Assembly: GCA_904066235.2 (NCBI GenBank)
Contig: CAJFCV020000003.1
Span: 5,518,001 to 5,582,000 of the forward strand
DNA length: 64,000 nt
Source of the DNA: Bursaphelenchus xylophilus
Taxonomy: Eukaryota > Nematoda > Chromadorea > Rhabditida > Aphelenchoididae
Direction: 5' to 3'
The position numbers and the translations under genes were made by a program. Below are positions 35,101 through 50,100 of the stretch, piece by piece (positions within the stretch are counted from its first letter, which is position 1; each line of letters opens with the position of its first letter). The notes below the pieces were generated by a model, which saw only the letters and a program-made list of their open reading frames with translations, made no database searches and was not told the DNA's origin.

Positions 35101-38100
35101 AATTCCGTTTTTTCAACCGGACTGAAGGGACTTTCGGATTTGTGGCCAAACCAAAAGAGGGACTCAAGGTGCCTGAAGATATATTTCTGAATCCTCAGAA
35201 ACCATTTGTAATCCCGTCACCAGATTTTGGAATACCCCACATTAATCCAAATGATTTCCCTGAGATTTTAGTAGACGAAAAAGGAGGGAAAAGGAAAGAA
35301 TTCAGAAGTTTCAATCAGACTTCGGGATCAGTTGGACTGGTACTTGGACCAAATGGGGTATCGGACAAAAAACAACCGTTTGTGTTGCCCCATGGCGTGA
35401 AATTTACACCAATTCATTTACAAAATCCAAATGAAATTTTTAACAGAAAATCCAAAGGCAGAAAAGGCGAGGGAGTTGAGGGGCGAGAGATGACTAAAAA
35501 TGCGGAAGGAGAATTCGGCCTTGTACTGCGTCCAGTAAAGCCAGATTCCATTAGATCTCCTACAAAATCAATTCCGGAATCGGTTAGAACCACGGAACCC
35601 TCGGACGTAACACGTTCAATATTTGAGTCATCAAGGGGCGCGGAGACTACAACAAGAAAAGTTGATTCAGATAGGATTGAAGTCGACATCACCCCTGAAG
35701 AATTCGACCAAAAAAATCTCAAAGAAGAAATCATCCCACAAACTCCTCCGGCCATCGAAAACACCAGATTAAATCACACTGTTAATGAAGAAGAGTGGGT
35801 GATAGAACATGGAGGGAAGGGAAAGAACATCCAGATACCTGAGAGTCAAGAAACCCTCGTCTTAACTGCTCAGCTTGGATTCCAGAAGTCCACAAAAGTT
35901 CCTAAAACAATAATATCTGATGCAAAGTCAACATATGTTGCGTCAAATGGGACCGAAGATAAATTGAGACCCTCCCCGACACCGAATGAACCGGTCGAAA
36001 CAACCACTTTGATCTCCGCTAAAACAACCGGACAGGCTGCAACATCGCTGACAACTGAACCCATGACCGCTATAATTACATCAAACGAACCTTCAAATAA
36101 TGTGGAAATTGACCAAACTTGGACACCAACTAGCACTGGCACTGTTAATTTAAGCGTGCCAGAGGGCCTGCAGACCAATGAAGGGACAACAGTCACATCC
36201 GTGATGACATCAACAGCTAAACAAAACGAACTGACAGTAACACCAGCCCAAATGACAAAAAACGAAACTCCCAACGAGCTTCGCAAGACCACGGCAGATA
36301 ATACAGAAATGGCAGTACCCGCAGAAGAATCGTCAACTGGAAGTACACCGACTTCATCGAATCATGGCTTCCCTTTGAAAAAAGACTTCGGTGTGACAGA
36401 AACTGAGCCTACCACCGAAATTATAACAGGAAACAAAAAATTGGTAACCTCAACATCATCTTCGATAGGATTTGAAGGTCCAGTGGCAGAAACGGAAAAT
36501 GTTTCCAGTAAAACTAAAGTAATTACACCAACGAGTAAAATTACTACGAAGAAGATTACGATTCTTGAAGCAGCTACGGCAACAACTCTTGCAGTAACTT
36601 CAAAGATTACGACGGAAAATAACACACCTTTGAGGAGTTCCAGCGCAGAAACGACTACTACGGCTATGCGATTGTCAAAGGCGAAGGTGGAAAATAAAAT
36701 CACTACTGGATCCGCGCATTTCAGGCAACCAACGACAATTCGACCTAATCCAAATGAAGAGATGACAAACGAAAGTTCAACGACTGGTAGAACTCCGGAC
36801 CAGATAAGTGCCGACACAGCAACTGCAAGTACATTAAGAGACGGCGTTAATCCTAACAAGGGAATTCAAACTTCACCTCCAAACGCATCTCGTGAAACTG
36901 AAAAGCCTAAAATTGAGCCAGAAGAGCTAACGACAAGAATTGGCCAAGATTTCGAACACCCTGTATCCTTGTCCTCAGCACCTGCCATGATGCCAACCGA
37001 CACCGAAGTCCATGAAGATACTACAAGTAATAGAGATATTCAGAGGGAGTCAACTGAGTTCCAAGGTATTGTAAATAGAATAGTTAGCTCATCAACACAC
37101 ACACCTGATACCACGTCAACACAAGCCGTTACGCCAGAGCCGAGTACAATGCCGGAGGGAGTCACTAGTCACAAATTTACGCAAACTCGGACCATTTCAA
37201 CACCAGACGAAGGATCTGGATTAGAACTAAGTGGCAATGGGCTTGAAAGTATAAATATCACAGTGTCATCGCTCGGCTCCAATAAAGTCAAGACGATAAC
37301 AGCCAAGCCAAAGTCTGAAATCAGAGGTGAAACATCGGCCACAAAAAAGTTCGAATCAACGGAACTGGTTCTGAACGGCGGCGGATTCAAATTGAACGGA
37401 CATGGCACAAAAGCGAACAAAAAGGAGCAAGAAGTTGAACACTCCTTGGCTCCGCCTATTGTTCATGAAGACAGAAGAAACCAAAAAAGTTATCCAAATC
37501 GAGCACATCAGGAGCTCAATAATCAAACGAAGGATGAAACAGTAAAAGAATCAGTTAAGAAGATTGAAAATCGGCAAAAAGAAATTGTTGAAAACACCGT
37601 TATCATCACAGTTCCAGAACAGAAAGTGCTGACAAAGGAGGAAAACCGGTCACAGAATGCAAAACATTCTGGAGAAAGGAGTTCAACCAGTTCCAACGGA
37701 AAAACATCGCAAAGGGAAGGTCCACCGTCGTTGCCAGAAACTGCTACAATAAAAAATGGTGCTGAAAGAGTACCAGCGACGCAACCTAAAAAAACTACAA
37801 CGCCTTCAACCACTACAGTACCCCCCAAAAAAATTGAAATTACTTCGGAGAACAAAAGTTTGATTTCTGTTGCACCAGAAGCAGGTGAGTACCCATCCAG
37901 TACAACCCCGACGACATTCGAAACGCATAAGCCTGGAAGCAGTAGTCCCTCTAGCTCAACAACAGCGGCTAAGCAAGTGGAAAACGATGAGCATACAGAA
38001 ACCGCGGAGAAAAAATCAACCTTAATCTCTGGTATTCAAACAAAATACAGATTGTGGACGAGCGCTCCTGAACGTGGCCTAGAAATATTTGGTTCAGACA

Positions 38101-41100
38101 TCCAGCCAATCAAAGGCATCACACCATCTGTGTTTGTTGATGAGGAAGCTTCGATCAAGAAAACTCATAATGTTTTTAATCATCCTGAGATTAGAACATC
38201 GTCTCACAAGAAAAAGATAACCGGCAAAGTTGAGTTGATTCAAACGAAAAATGAAAGTTCTGGGGAAGAAACGTTCGTTATAACAAGGAATGATGCTTTC
38301 GAAAGAATCACAAAGGTTATAAATCTGAGCAGATACCCCACCACTATAGCTCCGAGACTTTCAACGGACCAGCCTTTGAACTCAGTGACCGCTACAAGTC
38401 CGGCCGACGTTGAACATTTCAAAACAACCAAAAGCTTTACTGAAGACCTTGAACGCATTAATAACACCGATCTTCCAATTGCTGGCGGCAACATTCGGAC
38501 ATCACTGCCACCGGATCAAAATTTCAATACTTTGGGTCCCACAAGAGCGACCGTCGCGGAAGATTCCACAATCAGAGAAGCCGATGATTCCACTGAAAAA
38601 CCAGAAAGTCGAGAACCAAAAGATAGTAAAGACCTTCCATTAACCACTGTGTCTGTTAACAACGGGCCGAAAGCTATCACCGATGATGGGATAAAGACGG
38701 AAGTTTACAGCTCGACTTCAACAACAGCTTCAAAAAACGAACTTACCGACGCTGGTTTTAACCTCGGCAAGAAGAAAACATTTGCTGCAAGTGAAATAAC
38801 ATCGACTTCAGCATCTCTCGAACTTCTCACACCGACATCTGTTTCTTCATTGGAAACACCAAAACCCACAGAAAGAGAAGACTTGTTTACAGTAAGATCA
38901 ACACAAGACTTTGGTGGGAAAATAGTCGGAAATACAACCGAGAAGGAAAAGGAGGAGGTCGGAGGTCTAAGAGGCGCAAAAAAGATGTCATCGTTTGAGT
39001 CCATGTTCCAAAATAAAACGAAAAAATATACTTTGAATCCACTTGAAATTAATCCGTCATATATGAAGATAACAAGCAAATTTGAGCGGATCCAAACGAA
39101 AAACAAAACTTCTGGAGAAGGGATGTTTATTCTGACAAAGAACGCTACGTTTGGTCATATTACGAAGACAATCAGCCAAAACGGACACATCACCACTACT
39201 GCTCCGAAATTGTTTACAGATGAGACCTTAACAAGCCCGGAAAACGGAGATTTCACAGCAACAGAAGCAGAGAGCTCTACTGAAAGCCGACAACTGACTA
39301 GTGGTACTGATGTTCCACCTAGAGCGACCGGTGACACCATTCGGCCATCACTTAAAGTCAAGACCAAGGAAGCAGTGCCAACAAAAACACAAAGTTCCAC
39401 TCTAGCTACAGACAAGCCGGGTAGCAGTAATTCCAACAAAAATAAACAGCATACATCGGCCGAGATTGGACAGATGTCAACTTCAACTTTATTAAACCCT
39501 GCAGCTTCAAAATCCACCCCGAAATACCAAGTGTCCGAGAAAATAACCGAAAGCCTAAGTGAAGAACCGTCATCAACAACGCGAGGGTTGGATGATCAAC
39601 CAGAGGAAGTAACAACAGGATATTCAAAGAAGATGTTTAAAGCTGACGCGGTGATAGAGAGAACAAAGATTGTGCCTTCTGAGACAACATTTCAAACTCC
39701 AACACAAACTGATGTTACAGAGACTGTCACTGAATCCACCAGGATGAAAAGCAGTCTGCGAACCGCAAAGCTAAAAGTAGCTGACAAGGACACAGCGGTA
39801 GATATCGACATAAGAACCACAGAACCGAACGATTTTAGCACAAGAACGTCGGCGCCAGAGGAAGGGCTTAGTGGTCACACAAAGGAAACCACAACTCCGG
39901 CTTCTAAGAAGAAGCTTGAGAGTCGTGGTGAGATGATAACAAAGCAGTCCGAGACCACAGTGAAAAGTCAAAACAAAATGGTTTTTACAGAGGTCTCCAC
40001 TGAATCCATCACGGTGGTTACCGATCTTACAACAACAGAAAAGCCACCATCGCAAACGAAAAAGAATTCCTTTTCTACGCCTTCTGCAAACCCAGGAAGG
40101 AGTACAATCACAGAGACTTCATTAGAAAGCCTGGGGTTTAAAAAGCCAGACGCTAGGGCTGCTTTCACAAGTCAAGAGCTAGAGCGATTAAGAACTAGTA
40201 CACCAGCCGGAAAAATCTCCACACAACCCTCGTCTAGTCATCAGCAAGGGACAACAGAGTTTGACAGTACATCCATTGAATCCCCGTACAATCAAACAAC
40301 GGCATCAAATAACTTAGAGACCAATCAGCCTTTTAAGGCATCGACTTTGGAAAGCAAGACTGAGCTAAGCCATACCGAAAAGCCGACCGAAGCTGAGACA
40401 ATAAGAACGCAACAGCTCAATCACATTCAAAGATTTCAACCAACAGGAAGTGCGAAAACACAGCTCTCGGATACATCAGTTACAAGCCCCTCTCAGAGAC
40501 TCACTTCTGCAGTCGATCAAAATAAAAAAGAATTCATAAATCTCCATAGGTCCAGCACAAAACAAACTGAAGTGCAGACGATTTTGGGAACAAATAAAGA
40601 AGATATCCGGGTCACAACATTTCCCAGTATTACACAAATATCAAACGTAACTAACAGTGTTGGCGGGGATGAAGTTACCATAATGCCATCCGATGCAACA
40701 AGTGAAAAAAATGTCGAACAGTCGCCCACATTGTCTAATTCTCAACCCAAAACCTCAACCAATCCAAAATTACGGGTTACACTGTTCACAGATTCAGCAG
40801 TTGACACACGGACAGTCTCAACGACGCCGGCAACAGGTTTAACAGATTCCATAGAAATGGGGGTGAAAGAATCGACGATAATGCCGGCCATGACTAAACA
40901 ATATAACAGACACAGCACAATACGAGGAGTTAAAACAGTTATTCCAATCTTGACATCCAGGCATTTGGACCACAGGAAAACGACAGCGCCTTATTCAACG
41001 GCAAAGACCCTAATAAACTCGGAGTCAAGTTTAACCCCGGAAGAAATGGCAACAACTGAAGGAGAACAGAGTACAAGCATACTCCCCAATGAGTTTGAAT

Positions 41101-44100
41101 CTACCTGGAAAACTCAGCCAACCTTCAGATCAACAGAACTAACAGATAATCCCATGGAAAGCAGTTCGCCCAAGACGACTTCTCCTCAAGAATCGAAAAA
41201 TACCTCTCCAACAACAACAGTTGACTTCGAAACTTCTAAAAGAAGTTCCTCTGCCTCTAAACGACTGAAAGGAAAAGTCGAGATAATTCAGCAGAAAAAT
41301 GAAACTTGGGGAGAGAAAACAGTCGTCGTAAAACCGGGGAAAGGGACAATCGAAATAGATAACCTGAGTGTCGAGGGGAACAATCCTACAATTTTGTCAA
41401 TCAACCCATCTAGAAAACCAAACCCATCAGTTGATGTTGTGATTCTGGATAAAGGGAATAGTGAAATACCATATATAAAAACCAAACAGCAAAGCTCAGA
41501 GATAAAAGTTGACGCACTTACCAGTCATACATCTACAGTATCAAAGACATTAGCGAGGAAAACAACGGCGGCATCTTCAGAGAATAAGCCACCAGCTGAA
41601 ATTGGATTAGAAATCTTCGGTTCCGACATCAGCCAGAAAAGTCAGCAAAAACCCCCCAAAAACAACGGAGGAAGGGAGAGGAACGGGAGCAAAGTTGCAG
41701 GGAATAAAGCTAACTCCTCACCGGAATCTGGCTTAGAAATTATAGGATCAGATATTCTACTTACTCCAACTGCAACTCCCTCAACAGTTCCAAGAAATTT
41801 GAAGGGAGGTTTGCCATCACCTTCAGCAGAAGTTAAGTCCGCTACTTTCCCTACGACCAATATTGACATGGTTACAGAAAGTAGCGAGAAAGTAGTTGAC
41901 GGCTCTACCACAAGACCTTTAAGAATTTACACTTCTGAACCGAGTCCCAGAACAACTCCTGCTCTGAAGACCACCACGGAAAGAATCACAGGACAAATTT
42001 CCGTGACAACGGATTCGCCGACGCTAAATTCATTTGAACCCAATAAAGTAACTACAGAGAAAGACGGCTTAGAGTTAAGCACTGGCAATCCGGTTGAGAC
42101 ATCATCATTAATGGAGGGAAGAACAATTTTGGTTACAGAAGACGCTCTTAGCCCGACAAGAGCGCCAGACAGAAAACTGGATGAAGCCACAACGACCTCA
42201 GACGGTTTGCACCCATCTATAAGTCATCCGCGTTCAAATCAAAGCTCGCAAAGCAATGCTATAAAATCAAATGCACCTTCAGCCACACCAATCGTTTCAA
42301 TTGTCACCCCCATTGGACCATCCACCGTAACGGCTACTACCAGAATTACGCAATGGGTAGATGAATCAACATCGGTTACCGATTCGATGAGATATACAGC
42401 TCCAGATTTGAATTCGTTATCTCCTATAGCTCCCCAAGGTGTAAATGAGGGCGAACACACAAGAACCGTTCACCCATTAAAATTCACTTCTGAAATCCAC
42501 ACCTCCAATTTCAAAGAATTGGGCGGCTTAACAACACCTTCAACAACCAAAAAAGATTTGACTGAAGATATTGAAGACATTCAGAGCACCGGTAAGACTG
42601 GTTCTACAGCGGCTGATGAATCGACAAGCCGTTCCGAAAAGTTTAAAACCAGATTTACACCCACTGCGGTTTCAACGAATACAAATGATACAGCTAAAGC
42701 CAAAACAGAAAGGCAGGGGATGAGAGAGCTGTCAACGGCGAAGAGTGAGATTCAACATCCTACCATGTCATCCGCCGATTCAGTATTGCGGACCAGAGAA
42801 TATGCGACGTCTAAACCCGGTGTTACTTCCATGCCGGACAGAGAAACAACAATCTCCCGGTCGCCTAATCAACATATTGAAATTGATTCAGAAAGAGAGA
42901 ATGTAAAAGAAGGGAATGAACAAACACTACCGGGCCAATCAGTTACAAAACAAGAAACAAAGAGACTTTACAGTACCGGTAATCCCGACTTGACATCAAG
43001 CGAGCATCCGACCAAGTATTCCGCTGCAGCGACCCCTTCAAGGAATGACAAGCCACAAGAAAACTTTGAGTCATCTCAAGGCAGTTCCATACCAAGGACC
43101 GTTGCAAAACAAACCGCAACCTCGGAAGAGAATCCAAAAAGTTATACAAAATATTCAGAGAAGCCGCAAATTATAAATGTTAAAATGCCCGAGGCTATGG
43201 CCAAAAATGAAATTGTTGGGGTTACGCAACTTCCACCAACCAACACTACCCAGGAAACTGAGAAAGATATGCGCCAATCTCATGAAATTGAGAACTCCAC
43301 ACCAGCGAGTACAGAAGAAAAAGAAAATGTGACCTCAGGAAAAGTAATTGCTAAGACAACAACGAGAAAGGGCACAACAGAATTCCCTGAAAAGACTTTA
43401 AAGAGGACTAAAACGACTACAGTTCCTCATCATCTGCAAACGCAAACTTCCCGAAACAAAGCGGAAAAGTCGGAAGAAATTGGCCTGGAGATAACCGGGA
43501 AAGGCTTAAAGAAAAATGACTTGAGAAATAAAATAAGATCAAGTCATGAAGTGAACGGAAAATCTGGAGAACATGACGGATTAGAAGAAGGTCTTGAAAT
43601 AGTGGTCAAAGGAATTCAGTCGGCACAACAAAACGTCAGGGGAAAGGGAAAGAAGTTTGCCAGCAAGACTCCAGATGTGGTTGACGGAAACACGAAAGAC
43701 TACGGACACACAGAAACCCCATTTGTAAGCGTTTCAACCTCAAAAAAGTCTACAGGAAAAGAATTAAAATGGTCAGAAGAAAGATTCAAGATGAAAAATG
43801 AGAGGAAAGAAAATGCCCATACAGTAATTATCAATCCAAAAGTGACCCCCAACGAGTCTGTCAAAGAAGTTGGATTGGAAATCCATGGGATTGGCCTTTT
43901 TCCAAAACAAACAGGACGCTTTGAGACTGAATTGACGACAGTTCCCTCAGAGAAAACCAGAACAACGACAGAATCAACGCCGGGAATGTCGGACTCAACC
44001 GTAAGACAAATGAAAAAGGACAAATATATTGGAGTGGCCTCCACAACAGAGCCCGATGAAACATTTGTAACTCGACTGACGGAGCTATACGGAGATGTAT

Positions 44101-47100
44101 CAACGAGTTCAGCCCGGGAAGAGTCAAGTTCAGCTTTTCCGAATGAATCGAGTTCCGAGAATACGGAAAGACCACAGCTAACGCACGAAAGGATAAGAAA
44201 TGTATCCACGTCTTTAACAGAACTCGAAAAGTTAGCTACGAATCCACCAACTGAACAAAACATCCCTTATAAGCATTATCGTTCCAAGGTAGCCGTGCAT
44301 AACATCACCCAGAATACTGGTCTCGGAAATCAAGAAAACACAACTGTAGTAAACACAACAACGGAGAAGGTTATCGTTGTTAAAACTGGATATAAGATTA
44401 ATCAATCAAAGTCATCAATTTCAAAGACAACCTCAGGTAAATTCAACCACACGTCGGAGAAAAGCTCCATTGTGCCACAAACTACTACTGAAGAGACAGA
44501 AGATTCCAGCAGGACCGAAACCCCCAAAGCGCAGTCAACAGAAAGAAGCGTATCGATTATTTCGTACAAGACATCAAAGAAGGAAAATGCTAAAGAAGAA
44601 ACAACCTCACATGAAACGACTGATCCCCCAGGCTTTACGTCAAACACAGGTATTGTAGAAGATGGCACTACAACACTGACAACTAAAATATCGTTTCCCA
44701 GTCGATCAGATCGAAAAACTTCTAGTGAAAACTATTCAATCAAAACCCTGACATATTCGCCAACCACAACTTCAAAGGCTGAATTACCGGAAGCTCTGAC
44801 CTCCCTAACAGAGACAGGATGGACTACCCTTAGATACTCTGAAACCCGACAAAGTAAAGAAAAAAGTTTGACAGGCTCACCGACAGATGCAAACGTGGGT
44901 CACGAAACAATCCAAAGAACTTTCTCTGAAGAAACTGCACGCCCTAGCCTGCCTCAAACAATCTCTGAGGCGACTGAAGCCGGCCAAATTAAAACAAGCA
45001 CTGCTGAGATTGAGAATGTAAAGACAGCGGAAGAAGGATTCAGCTCAACCGCAATTATTCCTGATGCCGCTGCTGTAACTGCTACTGTAGCCCCTGAAAT
45101 CACAGTTATCTCGACAACCAAATCCGAAAGCCATCCAAGAGTTTCAACTACTCCGAAGAGTTTGGTAGAACAGGAGACATTGGAACCTTCGACTGCAAAT
45201 ATTCGACAATCCGTGACGTCATCCACAGCAACGGGTCAGGGATTCAAAACGACTATAAAAGCGCATTGGGAAGAAACATCTAAGAATACTGAGAAATCAG
45301 GACCTCCGGTGACAACCAATGCAACAGAAATTGGTGAAACAGTACATGATAAATTAATGCCGGCTGATAATAAGACTACCGTCCAGGAAGAGATCATTAC
45401 TGAAGCTGCTACCGGCAAGCCGATTCCCACAATAACCACACAAATAGGCTTCAAGGAACCCATGAACCTACCACCTCAAACTACCCTTGAAGATATCCTA
45501 ACGCCCGAAAACACAAAAAGAAATACCAGTACTACTAGCAGAACAACTTTGCCGTCTGTTGTTGAAGCCACGACAGAAGCTAAAAAGGATTTAATCACCG
45601 TTTCGACGAGGTTAGTAGAAATGAGTACTGGCAACCCAGTTGATACCCCCTCCAGCGATGAACTAGTTCCGGCAATTATAACAACTGAATCCGGTTTTAA
45701 AAAGAAGGTTCAACAAGAAGTTTCGACGCCAGATGATCTGCCTAAAATTCCTTTAAGGAATGATTCTTTTGTGATGTCATTCGAATCACCGACAACCTCA
45801 ACAGGTTATCCGCCAAATACAGCATCGTTGAGACAGGAAGTAACCTCGGTTATAACATCTCGAAGTCCAGCAACCACTCCACAAGCATTATCTACAATGG
45901 AAACGGTCGCGGCTTGGACCGTGACCAACACAAGATCGCCAATTGAAACTGGAGCAATTCCTACAGAAGAAATGAATAGTTTTACATCCCAATCACCATT
46001 GTTTGACTCTTCGAGAAGTCCTGCAAAATTTCCTACCAACGTAAAACAAAGACCGGAAATGAACCTACAAACGCTGGGGGTGCCACCTTCTAGGATGTCC
46101 ACTTCTCCGCCTCCATCACCCACAGTGCCACCGTCACCCCACTCTACACACTCACTGAATTTTGCACCCAAAACAAACCTGAGTATTCCACCAGAAGATG
46201 GTGATTATCCTGAAAGGATTGATCTCTCAGACACGATTCACTCACAGATCATTTCCAAGAATCCCACTAGTACTGCAATTCCAGAGTTCAGTGACATTTT
46301 TCCAACTAATTCCAACAACAGAAAAGCTGAGGAACGTCTAACTACGGTACCTCCCATTCGTAAGTTTAGAGAAAATCAATAATCAAGAACATTTCAGAGA
46401 TTTCTGGCTTTTTATTTTTCTATTTTTAGTAACATTTTTACAATTTTAGCTTACAATTAGACTTTGAACAAAATTCTGATAAAACTTTTTTCAGATTATA
46501 CTAAACTCCAACGGGAGACGACTTTTGATGGAGATCACGAGACTGAAAGCGCTCTAAAGAACTCTTTTGGACTTGTGATTTCTGGTCATCCAGAAGCCAC
46601 GACAGCAGAAGTTGGTCTAGTGATTGGCCGTTTGACTCCCATAGAAGATAATTCTCCACCAGAGGGAGAAGAAGAGGCACCCGAGATCTCTCCTCCACAA
46701 AGTGCATCATCTGAAGTAGTCGAAATCGACGAAGCGACGGAATCTCCGGTAGATCTCCTCAAGAAGGTGAATGATTTACTTATCAGACAAGGACATCAAA
46801 AAATTACTCCTGAAGTGGCTGTTCCTGAAGATGAGTTAACTAGGAAGACTGTCAATCCGATCGTGTTTACTTCTCCATTAGAAAAACATGGTCTTGAACT
46901 TAAAGGAGGAGTACCTCTTGAAGGAGATGTGGGCTTAGACCTAAACCAAAAAGGAAGAAAGGTCCAGTGGAAGAATAGGACAATTGAGAAAGGAAAAAGG
47001 ATTAATCTGGCATATCCACCATCAACCATACAACCGTTAGTAATCACTCTTCCTGAAAATGAAGTTGAAGAAACAACGCCCAAATCAGGAAATATGGGAC

Positions 47101-50100
47101 TTGAAATAAATGGAGGGTCCATCATAAGAGAGAACAGTACCCAGTATACATCTACTACACAAAATCCTGACATTACAATCGGTGAAACTGACTTCGAGAC
47201 GTTGAACAGGGAGCAACTTTTAAAACGGGTAAAGGCGTTGACAACGCCCAAAGATAAGATCGAAATATCAACTGCTCCGTCCAAAGAAAGAACTAGTACT
47301 GAGCCAGAAGTTTTTATTGAAGGAGAAGATGTTGAAAAGATGGACAGAGATGAATTGATTCAGAAACTAAAGGAATTAAAGCTTACAAGTATCAAGACGA
47401 CCGGTTCACTGCCTAATATTCAAACGACTACTGAAGGTGTCGATATTGTCCCAGATCGAGGTGCAACTGAAGTAATCGAGAAAGAGGGGCGGCCAAAGAA
47501 ACCGAGAAAACGACCCGAGGTTCACGATGAACTCGGTCTGGAGCTTACGGGTAAAGATTTAGAGACTACGAAGTTACCATCTCCAACAAAACCAACTACA
47601 TCAAGCAATAAAAAACTGGACATTACGATGGAGACTCCACAACCTGGCGAACATGGATTAGCCATCAGTGGGTCAGATCTTAAAACACCTGGCGAAGAGA
47701 AAAGTTCACCAACACCCGAAGATTTAAGAACAGATAATAAAGAACCAACGAGGACAACAGTCCCAATCCCTGAGACCCCACGTCCGGATGAGCAAGGACT
47801 GGTTATATCTGGTAGAGGAATTGAAACTGTTAGTACAAAAAGAACCAGCACAGAGAATCCAACGTCAACAAGTCAGCCGAAAAGCGAGAAATCACCTGAG
47901 CCACTAACACTGGAGACTCCAATTCCAAATGAGAAAGGTCTGGTAATCTCTGGTGAGGATCTCAAGACTACAGGAAGACCCTCTAAGCCAACGAAAATCA
48001 CGGTCAAACAAGCAACATTGGAGAAAAAAACAACAGAAGCGACAACCACTTTGCTGACTGAACAGTTTCTGCAACAAAAAACAGACCCTACATTCGAAAC
48101 TCCAAGGCCGGATGAACAAGGATTAATGATTTCTGGAAAGGATATTGAGACAATAAGACCAGACCACCCTGAAGCATCTACTCTTGTAACGACTACAGTT
48201 ACCCAGCCTCTTACGGCCGAGACTCCGAAGCCAACGGCAAGGATTTCCGAAAAGGACATTGAGACACCAAAAACGGATTTGGATTTGTCGTCATCTACAG
48301 CTTCTACCTTAACGCCAGAACCATCATCTAGTCATTCAAGGGGTCCATCTACCCTGGAGACACCACAGCCCGAAGAACAAGGGCTTATGATTTCTGGAAA
48401 GGATATTGAGACACCAAAAACTGACTTGGATTTGTCGTCATCTACCGCTTCTACTTTAACACCAGAACCATCGTCTAGTCATTCAAATGGTCCATCTACC
48501 CTGGAGACACCACAGCCCGAAGAACAAGGGTTAATGATTTCTGGAAAGGATATTCAGACAATAAGACCAGAAAACCCTGAAACATCTACTCTTGTAACGA
48601 CTACAGTTACCCAACCCCTTTCTTCCGAGATCCCGTTTCCAACCGGACAAAGGGTAGTGATTTCCGAAAAGGACATTGAGACACCAAAGACGGATTTGGA
48701 TTTGTCGTCATCTACCGCTTCTACTTTAACACCAGAACCATCGTCTAGTCATTCAAGGGGTCCATCTACCCTGGAGACACCACAGCCCGAAGAACAAGGG
48801 CTTATGATTTCTGGAAAGGATATTGAGACAATAAGACCAGACAACCCTGAAGCATCTACTCTTGTAACGACTACAGTTACCCAGCCTCTTACGGCCGAGA
48901 CTCCGAAGCCAACGGCAAGGATTTCCGAAAAGGACATTGAGACACCAAAAACTGACTTGGATTTGTCGTCATCTACCGCTTCTAGCTTAACACCAGAACC
49001 ATCGTCTAGTCATTCAAAGGGTCCATCTACCCTGGAGACACCATGGCCCGAAGAACAAGGGCTTATGATTTCTGGAAAGGATATCAAACCGTTCAGTGCT
49101 GAACCAAGTTCATCACCGCCAACAACACCCGAAACGTCAAAGGAGACGGAAACGCCGGTAGTAACGCAGCCAACAGCAATTTCCATTTCGGTTACGAACG
49201 AAGGTTCGATGATAAATGGAGCTGATATCCAAGCAATTCAACCTGGCTCCACAACAGAATCGAGTAAACTAGATGAGAAGACAGTAACGCCAACAGAGTC
49301 GACAAGTAAGCACACGGATCAGAGGACATCTGAAAACCCATCAATTGAAATTGATGAGGAAGGTTCGGAAAATATTGGCAAAGAAGATTCTCCGAAGACT
49401 GTCCCGTCTGAAACACCACCCGTTTTGCTAAGTACCCCCGAAAGCATCGTATCTGAAAGTTCGACCAAGCAGAATATTCCAACGCTTGAAGTCACTGCAA
49501 CTCACACTGCCGAATTAATTCCCGAAAGTGAAGGGGATGCGGTCACCGAACCTGAAGAGCCCTTGCAATCCACGACAGTTGCTACACCTCCGAGAGAGAC
49601 TTCTTCCACTAGTGAGGCAACCACGACAGTTCAAGAAATAGCTCGCTCCACCGAAGCTGAGCTTTCCACTCTCACAGAATCCATAATTCCTGAGAGTATC
49701 ACGACAAGCATCCATTCGACTACGGAGAAAACCAAGGAAAGTATCACAACATCCGATACTCCCGCTTTACCCGCTGACACATCACCAACTCTCCTCACAA
49801 CTCTGGAAACTTCATCGGCCAAATCTACCGTGCCATCTGAGGATACTGTAGGACCCACGAAGACTGAGAATGAGTCGATTCAAACGCCTACTGAAACCCC
49901 AGAATCACCTCATCTAGCCACAACAACAAATACAGAAGAAGTGGTTTCCACAAAGAGTCCTGAAAAAACAGTTACATCTGAAACTACGGAAGACCTCAAA
50001 CCCGAACTCCCATCAACCGCTGAATTCCCACAATCACCTCAGCTAGCCACAACAACAAATACAGAAGAAGTGGTTTCCACAAAGAGTCCTGAAAAAACAG

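Noticed and set aside
43700..44263. 187-codon minus-strand ORF opposite the mucin exon, and many similar antisense ORFs from 35.4 to 51.9 kb
   Set aside because: They are mirrors of Thr/Ser/Glu-rich codons on the plus strand, hydrophobic and without splice sites or motifs.
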